A stretch of 44,631 bases of DNA from Rhodopseudomonas sp. AAP120 (GTDB lineage: Bacteria; Pseudomonadota; Alphaproteobacteria; Rhizobiales; Xanthobacteraceae): the NCBI RefSeq assembly GCF_001295845.1, contig NZ_LJIC01000119.1, positions 1 through 44,631 of the forward strand. Reading direction: 5' to 3'. The first letter of the stretch is position 1. Every line of letters begins with the position of its first letter. The position numbers and the translations under genes were made by a program. The notes under the pieces are model-generated. The model saw only the letters and a list, made by a program, of their open reading frames with translations. It made no database searches and had not been told where the DNA came from. Shown here piece by piece: positions 18,728 to 25,682 of the stretch.

Positions 18728-21424
18728 CTAGATCGTCAGTGCGACCGGCGTATGAAGCGACGGATGCGAGCAACGCCTCGACACGACCACCGCCGAGACT
18801 TTCATGTCGGCGGTCTTACTGATCGGATCCATCAACGGAGTAACCAGTGCATTGGCCGGACCTTCGGTGAAGCAGTACGGCGCGAATACCAGGCCCTCCG
18901 GCAGCGCGTCGTCGGCGCGCACGTAAGTATCGATCGCTCCCTCGCGCGAACGGACCGTGACGGCGTCGCCCGAGCGCAGCGACAGCCGCTCCATGTCCAC
19001 CGGATTCATGCCGACGAACGGGTCGGGCTCGATTGCGCTGAGCACGCCGGCACGGCGTGACATCGGTCCTGTATGGTGCTCGAGCAAACGCCCCGTCGTC
19101 ATCACCAACGGAAATTCGGCCGACGTGATCGACGCCGGCGCTGCGGTCTCTGGCGGCACCAGGCAGGCGCGGCCATTGGTAGTGTGAAAGCGCTCGCTGA
19201 ACAGTAGCGCGGTTTCCGGATCCCCCTCGGCGCGGCACGGGTACTGGACCGCGCCGGTCTGCAGAAGCCGATCCCAAGTGATCCCGCCGATCGAGGGCAT
19301 CGACCTGCGCATCTCGTCGAAAATCTCAGCGGGCCCCGCGTAGTCCCAATGCTGTCCGCAGCGCCGCGCAATTTCTTGCACGATCCACCAATCGGGCTTG
19401 GCTTCTCCAGGTGGCCGCACGGCAGCCCGGGTATGCTGGATCCGCCGGTCGATATTCGTGAGCGTGCCTTCCTTTTCGAGCAGAGCCGCTGCGGGAAGGA
19501 TCACGTCCGCATAAGCGGCCGTCTCGGTGGGAAAGATGTCCTGCACCACGAGATGATCGAGCCGCGCCAGCGCTTCACGGACGTGCCCCGAACCGGGCAT
19601 GCACATCGCCGGATTGGCCCCGTGGGCGTACAGTGCGCGGACGCTGCCGGCGTGAACAGCATCGACGACTTCGATCATGGTGAGGCCCGGCGTGTCGGAG
19701 ATCGGAACGCCCCACAGCGCGGCAAATTTCTCACGCACGTCTGCGGCATCCGCCGGCTGATAATCGGGGAAGTAGTTCGGCAGCATGCCCGAATCCGGTG
19801 CGCCTTGCGCGTTGTTGTGGCCGCGGATCGGATACAGGCCGGTTCCGGGACGTCCCACCTGCCCGCAAATCAGCGCCATCGCGATCAGGCAGCGGATGTT
19901 GTCGGTGCCGTGGCTGTGCTGGGTCATCCCCATGCCCCAGATCGTCATCGCCGCCGATGCGCCGGCATAGACTCGCGCCACCTCCGCGATCAGTTCGGGC
20001 GGCACGCCGCAGATCGCCGCCGCCAGCGGCAGCGGAAACTGCGACGCCATGCGCTCAATCTCCTCGAACCCGTCGACCCGCGCCGCGATAAAATCGCGGT
20101 TGTAGCGTTGCTCCGTGATGATGACGCCCAACATCGCGCCGAGCAGCACGACGTCGGTACCCGGTTTGAATCGCACGACGTGGGAGGCGAACCGATCGAG
20201 CGGCTGGCCGCGCGGATCGACCACGATCAGCTTGGCACCGTTCCGCACAGCGTTGCGCAGCAGCGAACCTGCGACAGGGTGGCTAGTCGACGGGTTCGCT
20301 CCGATCACGAAGATCACGTCTGCATTGGCGCATTCGCCGATCTGGGACGACGGCGCCCCCGTGCCGACGCTTTCGAGCAGCGCCGCGGTCGACGAGGCGT
20401 GACAGAGCCGCGTGGGATGATCGACATTGTTGGTGCCGAACGCGGCGCGGGCCAGCTTCTGAAACAGATAGCTGTCTTCGTTGCAGGTCTTCAGCGAGCC
20501 GAAGAACGCGAGGCTGCCCGACCCGTGCGCTGCGTGGGCACGGCGCAATCCGGACGCTGCAAAATCCGCCGCCTCGTCCCAGCTCGCGGCGCGAAAGCTT
20601 GCGCGCCAGTCGGCGCTGAGCTCGCCCTTGGGCGCCCCAGCCAAACGGATCAGCGGCGTCGTCAGCCGATCGGCGTGGTGGATGAAGTCCTGCCCGAACC
20701 TTCCTTTCACGCACAGCCGCGAGTGGTTGGTCGGTCCGTCCAGCGCCCGGATCTCGACGACACGTTCGTCACGGGCATGCACTTCGATCCGGCACCCCAC
20801 GCAGCAATACGGACAAACCGCTTCGGTGACGCGTTCCTCCGCGCGCAACGGCGCAGCCGCGATTGGCCGATACGCACGATTGGAGAGCGCGCCGGTAGGG
20901 CAGGCCTGCACGCATTGTCCGCAGCTCGCGCAACTGCTGGCGCCGAGCGTGGCCTCGTAATCAAACACGATGTGAATATCGGCCCCGCGCCCGGCGAGAC
21001 CGATCACTTCATGGCACTGCACATCGCGGCACGCCGTCACGCAGAGCCCGCAGGCGATGCATTGGTCGGGATCGAACCCGATCGCCGCATGACTGTCGTC
21101 CTTGGCGACGGCAATTGCCTCCGGCTGCAGCGCTGCGAGCGTCTGCCGGTAGGAGGTCAGCCGAGGGCTTTCGGTCAGTATGCTTTGGCCGGCGCGCGGC
21201 AATTCACGGCACGACGCCTTGAACTGGCGCTCGCCTTCGACTTCGACCAGGCAGGAGCGGCAGCGGCCGGGCCGCGGCAGATCGCTCATCGGCTGACAGC
21301 ATTGATGCGGAATCGAGTGCCCGAGTCGCAGTGCGGTGTCGATGATCCTCTCGCCCGGCCGTGCCTCGACGGCTTCTCCGTCGAGATTGAAGGACACCAC
21401 CGCATCGGTCGGGGCTTGGTTCAT
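18728..21424 (-). CDS. fdsA: NAD-linked formate dehydrogenase, molybdenum large subunit (FdsA-like)
   Basis: An 898-residue molybdopterin oxidoreductase. The order is: [2Fe-2S] ferredoxin domain with Cys42/43, 55, 58 and 72; two 4Fe-4S sets (CIACGLCVTAC at 122-132, CASCGQCVQAC at 165-175); the Mo-proximal 4Fe-4S set (CPYCCVGC at 204-211, C238); then the bis-MGD catalytic domain with the formate dehydrogenase signature Cys341-His342 and RGHNNAQGA. It should interconvert formate and CO2, passing electrons to the FdsB-like subunit. The His-Cys3 cluster segment seen in NuoG/FdsA-type proteins is not evident between residues 75 and 120, and the protein is shorter than typical FdsA. ATG 21424 is chosen; in-frame GTGs at 21436, 21448 and 21460 are alternatives, the last overlapping the fdsB stop as GTGA. 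Confidence 0.85.
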   Translation of the reverse strand: MNQAPTDAVVSFNLDGEAVEARPGERIIDTALRLGHSIPHQCCQPMSDLPRPGRCRSCLVEVEGERQFKASCRELPRAGQSILTESPRLTSYRQTLAALQPEAIAVAKDDSHAAIGFDPDQCIACGLCVTACRDVQCHEVIGLAGRGADIHIVFDYEATLGASSCASCGQCVQACPTGALSNRAYRPIAAAPLRAEERVTEAVCPYCCVGCRIEVHARDERVVEIRALDGPTNHSRLCVKGRFGQDFIHHADRLTTPLIRLAGAPKGELSADWRASFRAASWDEAADFAASGLRRAHAAHGSGSLAFFGSLKTCNEDSYLFQKLARAAFGTNNVDHPTRLCHASSTAALLESVGTGAPSSQIGECANADVIFVIGANPSTSHPVAGSLLRNAVRNGAKLIVVDPRGQPLDRFASHVVRFKPGTDVVLLGAMLGVIITEQRYNRDFIAARVDGFEEIERMASQFPLPLAAAICGVPPELIAEVARVYAGASAAMTIWGMGMTQHSHGTDNIRCLIAMALICGQVGRPGTGLYPIRGHNNAQGAPDSGMLPNYFPDYQPADAADVREKFAALWGVPISDTPGLTMIEVVDAVHAGSVRALYAHGANPAMCMPGSGHVREALARLDHLVVQDIFPTETAAYADVILPAAALLEKEGTLTNIDRRIQHTRAAVRPPGEAKPDWWIVQEIARRCGQHWDYAGPAEIFDEMRRSMPSIGGITWDRLLQTGAVQYPCRAEGDPETALLFSERFHTTNGRACLVPPETAAPASITSAEFPLVMTTGRLLEHHTGPMSRRAGVLSAIEPDPFVGMNPVDMERLSLRSGDAVTVRSREGAIDTYVRADDALPEGLVFAPYCFTEGPANALVTPLMDPISKTADMKVSAVVVSRRCSHPSLHTPVALTI

Positions 21425-21468
21425 GGCTCGGCTCACGGCTTGGCTCACGGCTTGGCTCACGGCTCGGC
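21413..21468 (-). repeat. 12-base tandem repeat carrying possible start codons
   Basis: Four 12-base units, read on the minus strand as GTGAGCCAAGCC twice, GTGAGCCGAGCC and ATGAACCAAGCC, plus a partial unit. The first TGA is the fdsB stop. Each unit gives an in-frame GTG or ATG for fdsA at 21460, 21448, 21436 and 21424. In protein the repeat would read as V/M-S-Q-A type tetrapeptides. Confidence 0.85.
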
Positions 21469-22947
21469 CCGCAGGAAATGTCGATCGAATGACGACAGCA
21501 GTCGCCCCGCGCCCTGCCCGAGTCCACAGATCGAGCCCTGCATCAGCACGTCGGCGACAGCCGCATGATCGTCGGCGACACCGGCGCGCAGCGCTTCGAC
21601 AGCTGCGGAGGTGCCGAGACGACAGGGCGCGCATTGGCCGCAGCTTTCCTCGGCGAAGAATGCCATCAGATCGCGCACGATCGCGGCCGGATCGTCCGCC
21701 TGCGAGAACACGATCACCGCTCCCGCGCCGACTACAGCCCCATGCGCACCGAGGGCCGCATCGTCGAGCGGAAGCGCGGCAAGCGACGCGGGCAGGATGC
21801 CGCCCGAGGCGCCCCCCGGACAAAATGCCGCCAGTTCATGCCCCTCGGCCATGCCGCCCCCGTAGCTGTCGATGAGATCGGTCAGCGAGATGCCGTAGGG
21901 AGCGACATGAACGCCGGGACGTCGCACACGCCCGGACAACGAGTAGTGACGCAAGCCACGCACCACACCAGCGCCGTGGCTGCAAAACCACGCCGCGCCG
22001 CGGGCGAGAATTTCGTTGACCCAGAAATACGTCTCGACGTTGTGGATCAGCGTCGGCCGCCCGAATAGCCCGGACTGTGCGGGAAATGGCGGCTTGTGCT
22101 TCGGCCGTCCCGCCCTGCCCTCCAGACATTCGATCAGCGTTGTCTCTTCGCCGCAAATATACGAGCCACCGGAGCGCCGCCATTCGAAGCTGATGTCCGG
22201 CCACGCCGACGCCAGCGCCTCTGCGGTCGCCTGAAGCCGAGGCATCAGTTCGTGGTGATGGCTGCGCAGATACACGTGGATCACCTCGGCGCCGACGACC
22301 CGCGCAGCCACCAGCGCGCCAGTCAGCACCTGCGCCGGGCTGGTGTCGAGCAGATGGCGATCCTTGAACGATCCCGGTTCGGACTCATCAGCATTGACGA
22401 CTACGTGGCGCGGGCCTTTCCCCGCAGCGACCAGCCCCCATTTATGCGACACCGGAAACCGTGCCCCGCCCATGCCGCCCAGCGCGGACTCGTCGAGAGT
22501 GGCGAGCACGGATGGCAAGTCGGAGACGGGAGCGATCGGCTCGGCCGCCGCATAGCTTGAAGCAGCGCGATGATGGTCGCTTTGCCTCGCAAAACGAACG
22601 CGCCGCTGACCGTTCACCATCGCGACCGGCGCCTGATCACAACCGCCGAGGCACGCCGTGCTCTCGACCTCATCGAGATCAACAAGCCCCTCCGCCTGGG
22701 CCATGCGGCAGGCCGGGCCGTTGCAGAGGCGCAGCTCGGCTGTGGACTCGGCAAAGCGCTTATAGGAGGACGCGACCTCGTACACCTCGGCGATCTTCAA
22801 TCCGTGGTCCAAGGCGATCTGCGCGAGAGCGGTCCGGTCGAGAGCACCGCAGCTGTCCACGATGCGGTGCATCGTCTCGATCAGGCGATGGCGAGGCTCA
22901 CGGCGCCCGATCAAGTCGGCGGCCGCGGGAGGCGTGACGGTCAACAT
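21457..22947 (-). CDS. fdsB: NAD-linked formate dehydrogenase, flavin subunit (NuoE-NuoF fusion, FdsB-like)
   Basis: A 496-residue protein. Residues 20-120 are NuoE-like: a helical part (LDHGLKIAEVYEVASSY) and a thioredoxin-like [2Fe-2S] site with Cys75, 80, 99 and 103. Residues 140-490 are NuoF-like: the FMN/NADH site (GGMGGARFP, ADESEPGSFKDR), GSYICGEETTLIE, and the 4Fe-4S ligands ESCGQCAPCR and SICGLG. It should pass electrons between NAD and the molybdenum subunit. The start has GAGG 6 bases upstream and lies 26 bases after ptxD. No separate FdsG, FdsC or FdsD gene is in the window, so this would be a two-subunit enzyme relying on chaperones encoded elsewhere. Confidence 0.87.
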   Translation of the reverse strand: MLTVTPPAAADLIGRREPRHRLIETMHRIVDSCGALDRTALAQIALDHGLKIAEVYEVASSYKRFAESTAELRLCNGPACRMAQAEGLVDLDEVESTACLGGCDQAPVAMVNGQRRVRFARQSDHHRAASSYAAAEPIAPVSDLPSVLATLDESALGGMGGARFPVSHKWGLVAAGKGPRHVVVNADESEPGSFKDRHLLDTSPAQVLTGALVAARVVGAEVIHVYLRSHHHELMPRLQATAEALASAWPDISFEWRRSGGSYICGEETTLIECLEGRAGRPKHKPPFPAQSGLFGRPTLIHNVETYFWVNEILARGAAWFCSHGAGVVRGLRHYSLSGRVRRPGVHVAPYGISLTDLIDSYGGGMAEGHELAAFCPGGASGGILPASLAALPLDDAALGAHGAVVGAGAVIVFSQADDPAAIVRDLMAFFAEESCGQCAPCRLGTSAAVEALRAGVADDHAAVADVLMQGSICGLGQGAGRLLSSFDRHFLRAEP

Positions 22948-22973
22948 GGAGATCCTCGTCGACGCGACTGGCG

Positions 22974-23987
22974 TCAGGCCAGAACAACAGGTTGGATCGG
23001 CTGCCGCCCGACCAGACCGCCATGCAGCGGCTGACCCTCGAAGAACCGCCGGATGTCGCGCGCAGCCGCCATCGCGATCTCGCGCCGGATCGTATCGACG
23101 GCCGAGCCGAGATGCGGCGTCAGCACGGTGCGCGGATGATTCAGCAGCCGCGCATCGATCGCCGCAGGCCGATCCGGGAGCGCCCAGTCCTCGGTTTCGA
23201 ATACATCTGCCGCGTAACCGCCGAGGCCGCCGCGCTCGAGCGCATCGGCCACGGCGGCTTCATCGACGAGCGAGCCGCGCGCCGGATTGATCAGCAAAGC
23301 GCCGGACTTCATCTGCGCCAGCGCATCGGCGTCGATGATGTGATGCGAAGCCGGCGACAGCGGCAGAGCCAGCACCAGATAGTCCGACTCGGCCAGCAGT
23401 CGCGGCAACTCGCTCCGCAACAGGCACAAGGCGTCCTCCTTGGCCGGCGCGAGCGGACGATCGTCCGCGTAGGAGATCTGGCAGCGGAAAGCGCGAAGCC
23501 GGTGAGCGATCGCCTGCCCCACCGCTCCCATCCCGAGAATGCCGACCATCGCGCCGTCGAGCCCCTTGCCGAACAGGATCGGTCGCCAGCCGTTGAACGG
23601 CGTGGTGCGTACTAGTCGATCGCCCTCCAGCAGATGGCGACCCAGCATGATCATCAGTCCGACCGTCAGCTCGGCGGTGGGCACAGTCAACAGGTCTGGC
23701 ACGATGCTCAGCGCGACACCGTGGCGGCGACAAGCTTCAGTGTCGTAGTTGTCCGCCCCCTTCAGCGCGCAGCCGATCACCTTCAGGCGCGCGCATCGCG
23801 ACAGGAACGGCTCGTCGACGTGGTCCGTCATAAAGGCGAGCATCGCATCGCAGTGCTGCGCGCGGACCACAACCTCCTCGCGGGACCACGGCACGCGGGT
23901 AACGTTGGCCTCGACCTCCCCGAACGTCTGAAGAAACCCCAAGACCTCCTTGTGAACCCAATTGGTGACGAGAATCCGCGGTTTCAT
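22974..23987 (-). CDS. ptxD: Phosphite dehydrogenase PtxD
   Basis: A 337-residue D-2-hydroxyacid dehydrogenase-family enzyme that oxidises phosphite to phosphate with NAD. The PtxD-specific residues recalled for the P. stutzeri enzyme fall at the same numbers here: Met53, Lys76 (in CALKGADN), Trp134, Arg237 (NPARGS), Glu266 (FETEDW), His292 (TPHLGS) and Arg301. The Rossmann motif GILGMGAVG (149-157) is intact, and Asp175 at the end of the second strand favours NAD over NADP. VPDLLTVPTAEL and ADVFETEDW are highly characteristic. AGGGA lies 8 bases before ATG 23987. It is the first gene of the operon, unlike ptxABCDE where the transporter comes first. Confidence 0.93.
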   Translation of the reverse strand: MKPRILVTNWVHKEVLGFLQTFGEVEANVTRVPWSREEVVVRAQHCDAMLAFMTDHVDEPFLSRCARLKVIGCALKGADNYDTEACRRHGVALSIVPDLLTVPTAELTVGLMIMLGRHLLEGDRLVRTTPFNGWRPILFGKGLDGAMVGILGMGAVGQAIAHRLRAFRCQISYADDRPLAPAKEDALCLLRSELPRLLAESDYLVLALPLSPASHHIIDADALAQMKSGALLINPARGSLVDEAAVADALERGGLGGYAADVFETEDWALPDRPAAIDARLLNHPRTVLTPHLGSAVDTIRREIAMAAARDIRRFFEGQPLHGGLVGRQPIQPVVLA

Positions 23988-24027
23988 GACGATCCCTACC
24001 AGCAAAATCTGATCATCATCCAATATC

Positions 24028-24044
24028 GATTATATTTTTCAATC
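24028..24044 (-). promoter_or_regulatory. Candidate promoter and LysR box of the ptx operon
   Basis: On the minus strand a perfect TATAAT (24029-24034) lies about 42 bases before the ptxD ATG, with no good -35 hexamer 17 bases upstream, as expected for an activated promoter. It is embedded in GATT-N9-AATC (24028-24044), which contains a T-N11-A LysR-type core. Assignment to PtxE is inference. Confidence 0.4.
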
Positions 24045-24087
24045 ATGTGACGGGTGCCGACGCGTCCTCAGCGACCGAGTCGTGGAT

Positions 24088-24109
24088 CCGGTGCTCCCGC
24101 CGGCACCGG
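24088..24109. terminator. Possible hairpin after the APC permease gene
   Basis: CCGGTGC and GCACCGG form a 7-base stem with an 8-base loop downstream of the minus-strand operon ending at 24218. There is no clear T-tract in the minus direction, so read-through into the ptx operon is possible. Confidence 0.3.
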
Positions 24110-24217
24110 TCTTGTTGAGTTCAAAAGCGAGTAGGCAGCATGGCCACCGCCGTTCGAGGGGGCGGTCGCGGAAGTGACGCCTGAGGAATGGTGCCTCTGG
24201 TGAGCGGCTTTGCGCGG

Positions 24218-25660
24218 CTAGCCGAACGAGCGGCCGAGATTTTCGTACACCGCCGGCCGGGCACGGCGGATCCAGAGTGCGAACAGATAGCCGGCGATGC
24301 CGATCAGCACGAGCGCGACCGGCAGGCCGTCGATCGCCAGCGACTCCGAGCCGCTGACCAGCGCCAGATTGGCGATCATCGTCACCAGGCAGGCGGCGAG
24401 CCCGAGCGCGCTGAGCGCCGGTGCGATCAACGCCGGCCACAGGCCGATGCCGCGGCGGTTGTTTCGGAAAAACGTGATCACCGCGCCCGACACCACGATC
24501 TGCACCATCAGGATGCCGAGACTGGCGAAGGTGCTCATCCAGGCGAACACCACATCGTAGGGGCTCGCCTTGGCGAGCACGAACAGCAGCGTGGCGACGA
24601 ACAGCACGGCGGTCTGGACGATGCCGGCGACATACGGCGACTGGTGCACGTCGTGGGTGCGCGCGACGTGACCCGACGCGATGCCCTCGCGGCCGAGCGC
24701 GAACAGATAGCGGTTGATGGTGTTGTGGAACGACAGCGTGCAGGCGAACAGGCTGGTGATCAGCAGCGCGTTCATCACGATCCCGGCGACCGCGCCGAGC
24801 CGCGCCTGCACCGCGGTGAGATACAGAGTCGAGGCATGATCCGCCGCCTGCTGGGCGATCTGCGACGGGCCGTAATGCACCGCGACGGTCCAGCTCGCGA
24901 ACGCGTAGAACAGCGCGATGATGCCCACCGCCCAATAGGTCGCGCGCGCGATGGTGCGCTTCGGATCGCGCGCTTCCTCGCCGAAGATCACGGTGGCCTC
25001 GAAGCCGATGAACGACGCAACTACGAACACCAGCGCGACGCCGAAGCCCGACGAGAACACCGCGCTCGGCCCGTAAGGCTTCAGCGACACGCCCTCGGGC
25101 CCGCCGCCGCCGATCAGCACCGCGATGCCGAGCAGACCGAGAATGGCGATCTCGGCGATCATGCACAAACCGAGCACCCGGCCGCTGAACTCGATGTTGC
25201 GCGCGCCGCAGATATAGACGGCCGCCATCAGCACGACCGCATAGACGAACCAATGAATCTCCGGCCCGCCTGCCGACACCATGATGGTGTTGCCGAAGAA
25301 GCCGAACAGCCCGACCACGGCGATCTCGATCGCGAGGTACGTTGCCAGCGTGACGAAGGCGCAGGCCAGCCCCGCCGGCCGCCCCAATCCGTTGGCGATG
25401 TAGGCGTAGAACCCGCCGGCGCTGCCGACGAAGCGGTTCATCGCGGTGAAGCCGACGCTGAAGACGGCGTAAAGCACGCCGACCAGCAGATACGTTCCCG
25501 GCACGCCCGGGCCGTTGCCGAACGCGAACGCAGCCGGCGAAGCGCCGACCACGGCGGTCAGCGGTGCCGCCGCCGCGACCACGAAGAACACGATGTGGGC
25601 GACGCCGACCGCGTCCTTGCGCAGATCCTGCCGCGCCTCGCCTCCAGTCGTCACCGACAT
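24218..25660 (-). CDS. APC-family amino acid or amine permease
   Basis: A 480-residue inner-membrane protein with about 12 membrane helices, of the amino acid-polyamine-organocation superfamily. Recognisable features are the first-helix segment APLTAVVGASP, SAGGFYAYIANGLG, and the family motif GFEATVIFGEEARDPKRTIARA after helix 6. It probably moves an amino acid or amine with protons; the substrate is unknown. It is the last gene of the transporter-amidase operon, 22 bases after the dimethylformamidase large subunit, so import of an amine or export of the amine product are both plausible. Confidence 0.85.
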   Translation of the reverse strand: MSVTTGGEARQDLRKDAVGVAHIVFFVVAAAAPLTAVVGASPAAFAFGNGPGVPGTYLLVGVLYAVFSVGFTAMNRFVGSAGGFYAYIANGLGRPAGLACAFVTLATYLAIEIAVVGLFGFFGNTIMVSAGGPEIHWFVYAVVLMAAVYICGARNIEFSGRVLGLCMIAEIAILGLLGIAVLIGGGGPEGVSLKPYGPSAVFSSGFGVALVFVVASFIGFEATVIFGEEARDPKRTIARATYWAVGIIALFYAFASWTVAVHYGPSQIAQQAADHASTLYLTAVQARLGAVAGIVMNALLITSLFACTLSFHNTINRYLFALGREGIASGHVARTHDVHQSPYVAGIVQTAVLFVATLLFVLAKASPYDVVFAWMSTFASLGILMVQIVVSGAVITFFRNNRRGIGLWPALIAPALSALGLAACLVTMIANLALVSGSESLAIDGLPVALVLIGIAGYLFALWIRRARPAVYENLGRSFG

Positions 25661-25682
25661 CCTGCTCTCCCCGTCAAAGCAC

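Noticed and set aside
19349-21568. Long plus-strand open frame of 739 codons opposite fdsA
   Set aside because: It is antisense to a gene with clear motifs, is rich in Arg/Ala/His, and shows no domain; high GC leaves such frames open.
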